From NCBI RefSeq assembly GCF_037176765.1, contig NC_090022.1, positions 56,437,209 to 56,501,208 of the forward strand: a stretch of 64,000 bases of DNA, given 5' to 3'. Every line of letters starts with the position of its first letter. Within the stretch, counting starts at the first letter, position 1. Under the pieces are notes generated by a model. The model saw only the letters and a list, made by a program, of their open reading frames with translations. It was not told the origin of the DNA and did no database searches. The DNA comes from Anolis sagrei (Eukaryota > Chordata > Lepidosauria > Squamata > Anolidae). Below, piece after piece: positions 25,201 through 39,800 of this stretch. Made by a program: the position numbers and the translations under genes.

Positions 25201-28200
25201 CTGGGAGACTCCCAGAGAGCTTTCTTAAAGTGAAGAAAGACTATTTTTTACAGGATGCCTGGAGGGTTAGAAACCCCAGAGAAAGGGACTTTACATGCTA
25301 TTCAGATCGACATGATGTTTGGACTAGAATTGATATGGTCTGGGCATCAAACTCAATAGTAACGAAAATAAATAAGATCAGGACTCTACCAAGAATTCAT
25401 TCGGACCATTGTCCTATCGTGGTAGAGTTTCAAGGACCAAAATATCAGAGAACCTGGAAATTGAATGAATTTTTATTGAAAAAAGATGAGGATGTAGAAT
25501 TTTACAGGAATAAAATCAAGGAATATTTTGAAATCAATGGAAATAAGGAAACTAAGCCAGAGGTAGTGTGGGACGCCAGCAAGGCGGTGATTAGAGGACA
25601 CTTTATTAAACAAGGAGCAATCCGTAACAGATTAAGAATAGCAACTCAATTGGCTCTACAGGAGGAAATAGAGAATAAAGAAAGACTATTTAAGAAGAAG
25701 CCAGGAAATAAGAAGATAAAACTGGAGTTAGAGGCCCTGAAAAAGCAGTGGAATTCAACACAACTAGAGCAGATTGCAAAAAATCTTAAATTTCTGAAGG
25801 TAAAGTACTTCGCCCAGGCCAATAAGCCAGGTAAACTATTAGCAAGAAAAAGGTTGGAAAAAAGACAAGCCCAATATGTAACTAAAATCATTAAAGATGG
25901 GATCAGCTATGTGGAAGAAGACGGGATAAGGAATCAGTTTAGTAATTTTTATAAAGAGTTATACAAAGCGGATAAAATACAGGTAGAGGACATAGTGAAG
26001 TATCTCGGCAAGCATAAGCCGGAAAGACTAACGGAGACACAGAGAGGAAATCTTAATAAACAAATAGAGGAGAAGGAGATTAGCAGTGCAATACAAAATC
26101 TTGCTAATGAGAAAGCACCAGGCCCTGATGGGATAACTGCCATTTATTATAAAAAATTCCAGGAGGAATTAATTCCTCACTTAAAAGAAATATTTAATAA
26201 CGTTATGCTAGAGGCAAGAATCCCGGAGTCATGGCAGGAGGCGACGGTGATCCTTATTCCCAAGGAAGGCTCGGACGAAAACTGTGTGAAAAACTATAGG
26301 CCGATATCACTCCTGAACGTTGCATGGATTTTTAAAAACTTTTTTACCTTTTACCTTCTTAGAATATGAAATTTAGTAAGCTATTTAGATCCATGACCTT
26401 TTCTATCTAGATTGTACTTCTTTTACTTCAATAAATATTTTTGAACCTTAAGTTCTGACACTGCAATCCTGTGCCATCCTATGGAGAGGCAGCTTATCCT
26501 AGCTCACCACACGTAAGTTTTGGCTGGTTATGAAGTTTACTTCTGGTACTCTGCTATATTTATAGTAGATTCACCCCAATTGAGGATTATTTTTGAACCT
26601 AACAGCTCAAATTCCCCAACAAAGGGTTATGGGCCAAGCATGCTTCCACTGCATCACATGAAACTTTTGGGGGAATCAATGAGAGCCCTTTATATGTTCT
26701 CATGGGGAAAAAACTGGCCCACCCTTTCATTAGAAATCTGTTTTGATAATCTCTTTGGCTCAAGCAAAACTCCAGTTTTAAAATTTGAATCCAAATCACC
26801 AGCAGCAAATTATTATGTACCCAATCTGGTTTTGAAGTCAAAATTGTGGTAAAGAGCAGGAAAGAAAAAGACCGTAGTTCACTGGTAAAGCACCTGCGTT
26901 TCATGCCAAACATTCCAGGTTTGGTCTCTGGCATCTCCAGATAAAGCTGGAGAAACTCTTGGCTGAAATGCTAGAGAGAGAGATTGCAAGTCATGGTGAC
27001 ACCTGAGCCATACTGGCCAAAAACCTGACTCTGTCTAAGAGAAATTCTTCTGTTCCTGCGACAGAGACTTTTCTACCAGATGTACCTGCCCGAACTTCTT
27101 CATGTTCCAAAACAACCCTGTTGTAAATGAAACGGATGTATTTTGAAGGGTTGTTTGTCTTGGGTCCTTCTTGGCCCAGCAAGTGGAGAATGCGGGTGGC
27201 CAGGACAGTGAACTCGCAGTCCTCAATGAACTCGCACAGGTGGGAGAGGCCGGTTTCTTTGCTCTCAGAGTTCTCCTCAATGATGCTGATGATACATTCC
27301 ACAATGGCTCTCTTGTACTCAAAGCCTCCCTAGGAAGCAAAATGCAAACAAGAGAAATGCTAAATGGAGAACAATGGCTTTTGTTTTACTGTGATCTGTG
27401 TGGGTCTGTGTGTGTATGTGGGTGTGTGGGTGTGTGTGTGTGTGTGTGTGGGGTGGGGTGGGTGGGTTCTAACAAGAATTTATCCCTTGCTTTACAAGGG
27501 AAACAGCTTCTCCAAGTTCTGCAACGAAGTAGGCATTTTCTAAACACTGGCCCGTATTTGACATTGTAGGCCTTTTCAATTTCTGTCCTGGAGCCATTAG
27601 ATTGGAAGACTGTGTGGGAGGAACTTTGAAACTGGAATGTACCTGAATTAGATTGTCCTGATGAAAACGAAATTCAAAAGATTGTGTGGGAGGCAAGATA
27701 ATTCTGCCTATATAGGTTTAATGTAATCAAACCCCAAGTCCTTTCTTGTGAAACAGCTGTGTAGTGATAGTTAAAAATCAATGGAGGCTAGGTATTCAGT
27801 ATTGAAAGACAGATGCTGCATCAGATAATTTAAAAAGAGATGAAATTTTAGGATAGTGATGGAAAAATAGCCAATGCCTGTTTGTGGCCTCCCTATAGGA
27901 ATGATCAAGAGTAATGGTTCTCAAACTGTGCTACATGGGGGCCTCTGGAAACACACGGCCTGTGGAGCCCTGTTGCTGCCAGGACAGCCTATGGGACTTC
28001 TCTGCCACTGGCACAGACTATGGGGCCTCCTGTCCCCTCCCCTGCTGCAACCTGCAAAGCCTCCCCACCATCACTTTGTGCTTTTCCTGCAAGCCAGAAG
28101 GAGGTTGGAATGCATGTGCCCTGGGTTGCTCCAACTATTGTTGTTGTTGTTGTTGCAATTGCCGGATGGCCATCTGTTGGGGATACTTTGACTGTGTTTT

Positions 28201-29833
28201 TACTGCAAGGCCGAAGCAGATTGTACTTGGTGGCCCCTGGGGTTGCTACTATAATGATTGTTATTATTTTGATATGCAACAAGATTAGTACACAGCAAAC
28301 AAGATCACTGCTTTTGTACTGGATCACATGTCAGACACTTCCTAAGTGTCTAGGACTGTGTGATGTATCGGCAAATAATGTGTATAGATCCAAGTAGGGT
28401 GGCCTTTTGCAGATAACAGATGATAATTTTGTCAGCATTGATTGTTTTTAAGTGCAGGCCAAGGTCTTTAGGCACTGCACCCAGTATGCCAATAACCACT
28501 GGGACCACTTTTACTGGCTTGTGCTAGAGTCTTTGCAGTTCAATCTTTAAATCCTCGTATCATGTAAGCTATTGTTTTTGTTTTTGTTGTTGTTATTATT
28601 ATTGCAAAGGCTGGATGGCTCCTAGGTTCTTCCTCTGAAATACTGTTAAGCTTATGTTGGTTAAAATTGTTATTCATTTTCAATATTGTATTGTTCTTTC
28701 TTTCTTTTTGCACTATAAACAAGATATGTGCAGTGTGCATAGGGATTTGCTTATGCTTTTTCCCCAATTAGTTCATGCAAGCATTCTCCATCCATTTGCC
28801 ACTGGTCCGGCCCATCTCTCAAATTTAAAAATGCAATGTGACCCCTGTGTCTAAAAGTTTCTTGGGGCTTCACAAGAATCTTTTCCTTCAAAAAGGGCTC
28901 TGTAGCTCTAATCAAAAGGAATCCATAATTGACTGTATATATAACTTCACTCTGGCAAAAATGGAAAAGACTATAGAAGAAATAACCTTGGAAAAGGTTC
29001 ATTAATAAATATTATGCATCAACATCCTCCAATTTGGTACTCCCCAGATAAATGTGACTACAACTCCCATCTTTCCTAATCAGCATGGCTGGTGGAGACT
29101 GCATGAGAACTCACTGCAATAGGTATAAAAAGTATGCACAGCATAAGCAGCAACACTATTTTTCTGCAGGAAATGGAAGCCAGGTTTGGTTTGTATTGAC
29201 AACCATGTATTCAAAGTAGCTTAATGGCCAGACTTGAAAATGTAAATTACAGCAGCATTAAGTCTACTACTGTTTCTGCCCTGTTTTACTTCACAGCATA
29301 AAGCCCCTAAAACAAAGTGTGGCTCAAGTGAAAAACAATGACATCCCAAACAGCTATGCTTACCTCCTCCCGGAGCATGGTGAAGAGGAAATTCATGAGG
29401 ACTGCATGCTTGCGGGGATACTTCTGGCAGAGGGCATTGATAGCCTGGACCACCACGACCTGGCAAAAAGAATTAGGGAGGAGAACAAGAGTCCTGAACA
29501 ACTGGACTTGGAACTCACATTAACACTCTCAACCCTTTCTATATAAATTCTTTCTATACCTTGAATTCATCTGAGATTTCAGACATGAAGGTGGAGATCT
29601 GCTTCATGAGACGGTCGATGCTGCTCTCACTGCCAGTTTTCAAGAGAGTTGTGATGGCTAGGGTGGCGATGCTGCGATTGGAATCTGTCACTAGGTTCTC
29701 CAAGTCAAGGTTACAGGCAGTCACAGCAGACGGGTGCTTCATAGCAACCTAACAGATAGGAAAGAGAAGCAAAATAATTCACTTGATGCAAGATGGGTGA
29801 TCTTACAAGCCTGGATATTTATTATTACTACTA

Positions 29834-29879
<46 letters not shown>

Positions 29880-30793
29880 TTACTGAAACAAAAAAACCCC
29901 AGTATGTCACAGCAAACGAGATCTGTATGCTGGATTTCATATCATAAAATCACAAGTGGAACACTTTCTAAGCGTCTAGGACTGTGTGATATATTTTCGA
30001 ATGATGCGTGCAGATCCAAGTAAGGTGGCCTTTTGCAGTTGACAGATCATGATTTTGTCAATGTTTATTGTTTCCAAATGCCGCCTGAGATCTTTCGGCA
30101 TGGCACCCAGTGTGCCGATTACCACTGGGATCACCTGTGCTGGTTTATGCCAGATCCTTTGCAGTTCAATTTTGGGGTCCTGATAACGGCTGAGTTTTTT
30201 CTCAATGTGACTGTCACCTGGTATGGCGACATCAATAATCCAAACCTTTATCTTTTTCACAATTGTGATGTCTGGTGTATTGTGTTCCAAAACTTTGTCA
30301 GTCTGGATTCGAAAGTCCCACAGTATTTTTGCGTGTTCATTTTCCACTACCTTTGCAGGTTTATGATCCCACCTGTTCTTTACTACTGGTAGGTGGTACT
30401 TGTGACGTAAGTTCCAATGAATCATTTGGGTCAGAGTGTTGTGCCTCTGTTTGTGTGGTTTTCTTTCATCAGCTTCCTTGCACAGTCTGTATTTTGGGTC
30501 ATCAGCTGATTTTTCAATTCTGGTCTTCTTCTTCTTCTTCTCATTATTATTATTATGGTGCCTCCGGTGTACTGGCATGACTGCTGACCAACAGGTTGGC
30601 AGCTTAAATCTGGGGAGCGAGGTGAACTCACGTCTCAGCTCTAGCTTCCCATGCAGGGACATGAGAAGCCTCCCACAAGGATGGTAAAACATCAAATATC
30701 TGTGCATCCCTTGGGCAACGTCCTTGAAGACGGCCAATTCTCTCACACCAGGAGCGACTGGCAGTTTCTCAAGTCGCTCCTGACATGAAAACA

Positions 30794-30840
<47 letters not shown>

Positions 30841-33800
30841 GGAGATTTCTATGCCGCCTTTCTCCAGGACAGACCCAAGACTGCTTACATCACATTTAAC
30901 AATATACGTACAAATAGTTAAATAACTGTCACTAAACAAGTATTAGAGGTTCAATAATCCTTAAAAACTTTCCATATTATTGAACATCGAAAGTTAAAAT
31001 CAATCTAAAATTTCCCATTCTTCTGTATCCATAAGTGCCTGGCTTCACTTAAAAGCAGCTTCTTATTCTTATTCTCCCCCTCTTCCTCATCCTCCAAAGC
31101 AACACCATCACCATTTACATGCCTGGGGTGAAGACTGGGAAAGTTACTGTTTTTAGGCTATAGTTTCCAGAACGCTGCAAGCCATGTGAATTTTTCAAAG
31201 CTCACACTTTTAGCACAATGGATCATACTGAGTATTTCTAGTTACAAAATGATAGAATATATATCTGGTCAGTGTGTCCCCCGCCTTCCTATGTCTCTCA
31301 GATGGCAGTTTCGATTCTTCAACATGGTCTCTTGAAAACAAAGAGTCTTGTCATGTTGAATATGTGTGATGAGAGTTGTGGGTCTAAATACTTCAAGACA
31401 AATACTAATTTATTTATTTATGTATTTACTGCATTTGTATGCCACCTTTCTGAGCCTGAAGGTGACTCAAGGTGGCTTACTAAGGCCAATAACACCTTCG
31501 CATTCCAAGGCTGTGCTGTTGCCACACATTATAACCCAGCCAAGTAAACCAACTAAATCAGTCATGAACTTCACAGGCCCTTCTTACCTTGTTGAGAGTT
31601 CGAACAGCTGCATAACGAAGGGCGGCTTTGGGTGAACTGCAGAACAATTGCAACACTGTAAAAAAACATCAGTTTTATTAGGGACAGAACTAAATGCTTA
31701 ATGTAGCAGCTGTAACAGCCTGAATAAAAGGAAGGCACTGAAAGGCAGGGGATTTGGAGAGGAGACAAGTGAGTTCTCATTCATTCAGCAGACTAGAGGA
31801 ACATCCTGGTTTATTTATAAATATTTCTATATTGCCTGGAATAGACTGCTTTATGTACTGCTTTTCCTGTTGCTCCCAAGGCCATAGGTGGGGAAAACTT
31901 TAAGTGTTGTTGAAATTCATCTTCATCATCCCTAGCTTGAACAGCTAATGGTGAAGGATGATGGGATTTGCAGTCCAGAAAAATTGGAACACCCCCATCC
32001 CTATTCTAAACTTTCAGTTGGAGACAGCAAGATATTTGCACAAGTTGTCTCCTACTTAGAGATGTGAAAGTCAAGGGTGAGATGGAAAGGGAGTGGACAG
32101 GCAGATTAAGGAGAAACAGAAACAGAACTTTTTAGAAACAGAAAGTTTGCCCAAACCTTCACATCTCTACTCCTTGCTGATATATACTCTTTGTAGCCTT
32201 TCTCTCTTTGTACTACTTAAACTAGAGCTTCCCTTTTTGCTGTGATCAGTATGCAAGTGTATTTTATTGCATTTTTATTGCTTTAATGTACCACCATCTC
32301 AAAACAAAATGTCAACATATCACTGTATTGATACTGCTCTGCTGTACAGCCTGCTCCAAAATATGCACCAAGACCACAAAAGCTTGGCAATCTTACAATG
32401 AATACAGCACAAGAGAGTCTTCTCTTGAAAGGACGATTTTTCATATTACTATCACTAAACCCAGATGCAGACGTCAAGTCAATTGATGAGTCTCAGCAAT
32501 GACAATAGGTGTTGGAATCATGCAGCCTTCCAGTGCTGTTGAACTGCAACTACCAGCATTCCTCATCACTTGAGTATACTGGTGGTTAGCATTTCTGCAA
32601 GTTGCAACTTGCCAACATCCAGAGGGCTGCATGATTTCTATGCCTGAGCCTGAATTTAAGAATGAAAAAGCAAAGGACTTACCAGACACAGCAGGAGCAA
32701 GTTCTTTGGCTGTGCAGCCAGGCAAGTTAACAATGGCAGATGCAGCTTCATAGACCACCATCTCATGCTTGTTCCTCAAGCAGCTCTCAATGAAGTCAAA
32801 CAAGGGACTGTCACGGCTAGGACAAAAAAAAAAGAGGGGAAGAATTGGGTTCATGGATGCCAACTACATGATTTAGAAGCTGATGAGCTGATACTGACTG
32901 GCATGTTGCACCAGGGGTGAGCTTGACATTCCACTAACAACAACAACAACAACAACAACAACATCACCAATAATAATAATAATACTTTATTTATATCCTG
33001 TCACCATCTCCCCGAAGGGGCTCAGGGTGGCTTATAAAGCACTCCAGGGTGCAGATATAACATTCAACCAGTATAAATGGTACAAAAGAAAAAACAAGTC
33101 ACATAAAATTATAACAACTACCCCCGTCAACCTATGTAGCATAAAATCAAAACAATACAATTTTAGAACAACAGTAGATAAAACTATCCAACATCAATTC
33201 ACAGGTGCCAAGTGTCAGCTTCATATGGACCCATTCAGCCTACTCAAGGTCAAAGGCCTGTCTGAACATCCATGTTTTCAGGTTCATGACCTTTCAAAGG
33301 TAGTGGAACATTTGTGCATTTGGCTGCACACCACCACCCAACTCCAGTGTCCTTATTATGCCCCCCTCCCCCAGAATATTAATTGCCATGCATATCTTTC
33401 AACATCCCTTCCCCTGGTGTCATTTCCCCTTGGTGGCTGTCCCACAGAATGATTTTCTGAGGTGTGGAAGCATCCTCACCCTCCTGCCTCTTCTTCTAGG
33501 AGTTTGCTGGCCACCCGGATCATCATGCAGTAGGCAAAAGGTGACTTCAAGCCATGACGCATGAACTTGTTCAGCATTTTGTTGACAGCCAAGCGGTCAT
33601 TTTTGCGTATGTGATACAGCAAACCGAGAGCATGATACTGGAAGGAGCAAGCAAAGGAGGAAATGGGATTAACATCAGATTGATATCCTTGGCATATAGA
33701 GACACAGCTAAAACCTTGTGCCATAATACATACAATGTGGCCTTAATGTGGTTCTTACCTGGACCATGATATTGTCACTTGAAGCTGCTTCCTGAGCTTC

Positions 33801-36800
33801 ATTCACCCAACGTTTCACCACATCAAAACTGGTCTTCAGAAGGTGCTGTGAAAGAAGAAAACCAGGAGGACACATCAGGAATAGGTAAACCAAGAAGGAG
33901 CCATTCACAGTAAGACAAAGATTGTGTCCAGAAAGGTTTAAAGCAATCTTTATTATATGCATTGTATCACAACCAGGAATTGACAGAATTGTCAAAGTCA
34001 TTTTTCAAATGGATGCATTCACAGTCCCATGGACGAAAATATGCATTTGGCTTGTCAAATATATTTGTTTTCTATTTTATGGAATGCATGAACTGAAAGC
34101 CTACAGTTGTACAAATGGGAATTGCATTCATCTCTAGTGCTCAATCCAGGTAGCACAGGATCTTTGGTAAATCTACTTTTAAAAATCAAGAACATGTAAA
34201 AGTTATGTTGTTGGGTAATTCTCAGCTGCTGGCTGGGAGATTCTGAGACTTCAACAAAATAAGTTTTATCAGCTCTGAAAAGAACTTGATGGAGCAAATA
34301 TTTTACATACATCTAATATAATAATTATAATTATAAAAATGTTAATTTATATTCTGCCCTATCTCCCCAGAGGGATCCAGGGTGGATTCCAACATACAAA
34401 AAGGCAAACATTCAATGCCTCAATAAAACAAACAACCGCCAGCATAATAATCCAGAAATAACCCCACATATGAAAACAACATTAGAACCTAACATCAATA
34501 AATTAAACATAACATAATCAAACAAAAATATAGAGTGGCATAAAATCTGAAATAAAACATCCACATTGATTTACAGAAACCAAACGAAGTAGACATAGTT
34601 ATATGGGTTGATTGTGTGGCCAGTGATGGTAGCTGGGCTCACATGGACTGACAGAGCCCAAATACATTAATTTTTCTCAACCAAAGGTCCAGAAGTGGTC
34701 TCTCATTGTCTATTCCTCCTCCTCTCCGTAAACTAGTGAGCAACTGAAATACTTTAGAGTCAGTGTATCATCCTCATATCTCTATGCATATATCACAGAT
34801 TGTTCAAGACTTTTTGTTTTTGGGATCTGTAAATAGTCCTTTAAGCCTTTTCAATTCAAAAATGTCTCTACTGTTATTACAGATGAATGGTCAGTATGAG
34901 GTAACTCAGGGACTTTCAATGGGCTTACATACCAAAGATGACACGAGGGCCGAACTGGATACGCTGGGCACTTTGTCAACAATTGCCTGCTTCATGTAGC
35001 GCTCAATGGCCTGCAGCATTGTAGTCTGCAGAGAAGACAAAACAAGAGACAAAATTTTAGAGGGAAGAAATCTGGCAGAACTTCTGGGAAAAGCAAATAA
35101 AAAGGGATCAAACAAGGCAAGAAACATGGAAGGGGGAAGAGAAGGAAAGCCAAACAAGAACAAGGAAGGGAGTGTAAAGAACAAAGAACGGAAGTATACA
35201 GATACACGCTGAAATATCCTTATTCTGAGATGGACCGATTTTTTTCTAAATTTCTGAATCAAATGTTGCATATAATATCCTGATTTCCTAATTCTTAGTC
35301 CAAATAGAAAACCATTGTTTATGCTATTTTTTTCAAGGTTAGTAATGAAAATCTACTACATAAATCTCCTTTCAGGTTGTTTTTGGCAGCAACCATTTCA
35401 GAAATCTTGATAATGATTTATAACTCCTATAAATCCACTTTAAGTCTCCCTTGTGGAGAGAAAAAGGAGGGTATAAATAAACATAATAATAATAGCACAA
35501 AATATACTAAAATCACATTTCTCTATAAAATGTGATCCTTTATTATGGTTTGTTTTGTTTTTATTGTTTATTATGGCATTGAATGTTTGTCATATTTTGC
35601 TGGAAACTGAGTCTCCCTAGGGAGATAGGGTGGGTTACAAATAAATTATTATTATTATTATTATTATTTTACTGACATAAAAACACTGTATGTCACAGCA
35701 AATATCCTGGATCTGGAAACAATAAACACTGACAAAATCATGATCTGTCAACTGCAAAAGGCCACCTTACTTGGATCTGCATGCATCGTTCGAAAATACA
35801 TCACACAGTCCTAGACGCTTGGGAAGTGTTTCACTTGTGCTTTTGTAATACGAAATCCATTATTATTGTTGTTGTTGTTGTTGTTGTTATTATTATTATG
35901 TGTATGCATTTTTGATGCAAGTTTATAGTAGAGCAACATTTGTTTCAGAGAAATTTGGTTTAGAGTTTCATTCTAGTTTTTTGATAAATGTTTTATTTGA
36001 TTGTAAAGTCATTTTTTGATACCGAAGTCCAATAACATAGTAATTCAAGATAGGTTGTGAAATGTCCAACCCCCCCCCCCCAAAAAAAAAAACCCCCAAA
36101 ACAAAACCATCCAGGACTGTAGTGAGAAAGAAATCCAGACAAATGGAAGCAGCAGATAAATACTTACGTCTGTTATCTGACAAAGTGCTCGCACAGCAGG
36201 ACCTCTGTAATTGTCATCCTTTCCAGTCATATCTTTGGTTAAACTGGATTAAAATAAAAGGAATAAGATTTTAGCATTGTTCATGTATACCATAGCTTTC
36301 ATTCATACAAACACAGAATAAGCAGTAGCAGCAAGATTTCTAAAATGATGTAAGTATCTTCTCTACATCAAGAGAAATATACTAACTCCATGGTAGATTT
36401 CATTTTCCCCTTATGTAAATATACAGACATAAACAGGTATGAACACAGACAGGTATTGAAGAAAAAGGAAATATTTATTTTAGACTCCATCAACTACTGC
36501 TCTGGACAGAGTGCCATCCTCAAGGCAGCAGAAATGACAACAGAAGTGCTACTAGCATTGTTCTGAGAGGCTCTTTATATTTAACAATCTCGTGGTGGGC
36601 AAGTACATCTGTATCCTTTTCATATTGGAAGTATCTGCTCTAGTTGAATTTGGCCACTGCAAACAATGGAGAGTTTTATTTTTTTCTCTATTCTTTTCTA
36701 AACATGAACTTTCCAAAATTTACAAGTGTCTTTATAATTTCCGCAGAGTGTGAGAGTGCGGAATTCGAAAAAGTGGAAGTGGCACATCCACCCCATGCCT

Positions 36801-39800
36801 GTTTACAAGGTTAAAAGGATCTCACTGAAAGATACATGTGCATCCAAAAAAAGCAACCACTCAGAGGAACACTCAGGAAAGAATCACCTGCTAGTCACAA
36901 TGATGACATCCTCAGAGAGGTTGGACATCTCTTTGATGGTGAGGTAACACATTCTGCGGAGGGTTGGCTGTCATGAAGAACAAGCATAAATAGTGTTAGC
37001 ACACAAGAGCGCCATGGCTCCTGAAAGCCAGTGGTCACCATCACAAGTTCTACTGCTGGAATGCCTTCCTTATACTGTGGGGACTGCAACTGGATAATAA
37101 TAGTATTTTTTTCACATCAAGAGCAACTTGAGAAAGTGCGAATCGCTTCTGGTATGAGAGAATGGGCCATATGCAAAGACGTTGCCCAAGGGACACCTGG
37201 ATGTTTTACCATCCTGTGGCAGGCTTCTCTCATGTCCCCGCATGGGAAGCTGGAGCTGACAGAAGGGGGCTCACCCCACTTCCTGGATTCAGACCGCTGA
37301 CCTTTCGGTCAGCAGTCCTAGTAGTAGAAGGTAACAGAACATGGTAATGCAATGAAATGAAAACAATATCTACGACCAACACTGGAAGGACAAACTGTAT
37401 TTATCCAGTCTGAGCTTATTTTTAAATACAGTGTTATATATATTTTAGTAGTGTTCTACGCATGCTGACTTTCTGCATTAGCTTATGTTCTTATGTTTCA
37501 TGTATTTTTAATTCTTGGTGTATTTTGTGGAATTCTGGAATTCTTTATAATTTTTTGTAATGGCTGTAGATACTTTTAAATTTCATTCTCACATTCTATT
37601 ATGCTAGCATTAGGCTCCTGGGTTGTCTTTGATTGAGAAAATCCCCTGTTGTTTTTAATAATATATTAGATAAGAGATATTTTCAGCCAACGAAAGAAGC
37701 ATGCAAGTTCAGGGATTTCAGGGAGGCATGGTGTTTCATCCTTCCACCTTCAAATTTGCCAAAATAGTCTCTAGGCAAAACAATTTGCTGACCCAGAACT
37801 TTGAAAGGTTATTTGTTTGGATTAATAAAGGTAAAGGTTTCCCCTTGACATTAAGTCTAGTTGTGTCTGATTCTGGGGTGGTGGTGCTCATTTCCATTTC
37901 TAAGCTGAAGAGCCAGTGTTGCCCATAGACAATTCAAAGGTCAAGTGGCCGGCATGACTGCATGGAACGCCGTTACCTTCCCACTGAATTGGTACCTATT
38001 GATCTACTCACATTAGAATATTTTCAAACTGTTAGGTTGGCAGAAGCTGAGGCTAACAGCGGGAGCTCACCCTGCTTCCTGGACTCAAACAGTCATCCTT
38101 TCGGTCAGCAAGTTCAGCAGCTCAGCGGTTTAACCCGCTGTGCCACCGGGGGTTCCTAGTTTGGATTATAACCCCCCAAAACATCCCAGCCTGCCTACTA
38201 CTCTGGAAGCTTCAGTCCGTTACCAACAAAAAAGAAAGTTTTCCAAGCTCTATTGTTGACTAAGGCTGTACAAAAAGAACAATGCTTTCACGCTCTTCCA
38301 GTTCCCTAGGGAAATACAAAGTACATAAGCAGAGCACTTACATCATTGGACTGGAACAACTTCGTCATTGCAAAGAAGGATTCAGTGGCTTCCATCACAC
38401 CAAGATGCTCCCCCTGAATTGGGATTAAAAATCACCATTTGCAAGTCAGTGAGCCTGAAAGCTGAAAAGTATCACATTTAACAATGCTCCAGAAAGCACA
38501 GTAGCTAGTGCCACCTTCCCCAGAGCCCTCCCTTTAAGCAAGAGAGTGGAGCTCATGCTGACTGCACCTTAGCTGAGAGCAAAGGCCAGATAGGATTCAT
38601 AGTGCTCCATGAGGAATAAATTTCTGAAACTCTTCAGATCATATTGGAGCCTTTTGATGCCATAGCTGCTGCCTGCTTCATGACCCAGCCATTCCAGGGG
38701 AGTAAAGGCAGGAAGGATGTATTAACTGCAACCAATTCACAATCTGCTGACAAAAAGTGAGCATACCTTATCCGGAATTCTAAAATCCAAAATACTCCAA
38801 AACTGACCACAGAGGTGACTGAGTATATGTATGTATATAAGGTGTATACGAAACATAAATGAACTTCACGTTTAGTCTTGGGTCCCTTCTCCAAGTTATC
38901 TATTACGAACATATATGCCAGTACAGATATTCCAAAATTAAAAAAATCTGAAACACTTCTGGTTCACAGCATTTCAGATCCAAGATATTCACACTTAGAA
39001 AAATGCTTTATCGCTATGCAATACTATGTGGATTCAACAAGTAGAGCAATTTGGTTTGACTTTAGGATAACACATTGTAAATATAAAAAGGCATCCCCCC
39101 AGTTACCTGGTTTATGAGATATAAAATCTTGGTGAGGATATGAGCACATTTCCGAGGGTTTATAGGTGTCTCGTTGAACACACGAGCCTAGGAGCAGAGA
39201 ATGAGGAGTCAGGAATATGTCAAAGTGGCATTTTAAGGAGTGGGGACTAAAAAGGACTGGAATGGTGATGGCACTTACTTCCTGAAGTACTGCACTTTTT
39301 TCCAAGTGTTGGAATGGGTTGGAACCCCCACCTGAAACACAGAAACATAGGCACAAGATCCATCATTTCAGTTATGATCAGGATTTTCAGTATTGCAGAG
39401 GGAAACAGGCAAAATAAGTGCAGAAGACAGCTTTATTTTAAATTGCTCGGTTTAATAGTCCTCTAAAGCAAAGGCATCATATATAAGTAGGATTAGCGAA
39501 ATCAAAACAGGAAGAGATAGAAAATACTTTGCAACTATTACAGATTTATCTCTCATGAGTACTGAACCAAATGGTGAGGAAAAGGCATTTGCTTATCAGC
39601 GAATGAAAGAAGACCCACACAATATTAGTTCAGTGTTGATCCCTGGAGAAACATCAACCACAAAAGTCTGCATAATTTGGGCCCATTTATTGGATGATAG
39701 GGATATCTCTTCCTTAGTGTGTATAGGCAACTATATACTATGGAAGGGTATATTCCTTTGAGGTGCTCTGTACTGAGGAGTGAAAATACATCTTCCATAA

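Noticed and set aside
26862-26940. Possible tRNA gene
   Set aside because: The tRNA-like boxes are decayed and SINE-like sequence follows; the cloverleaf does not close.
33027-33452. 141-codon plus-strand ORF
   Set aside because: It lies over an L2-type repeat on the other strand and COPG1 intron sequence, with no family resemblance.
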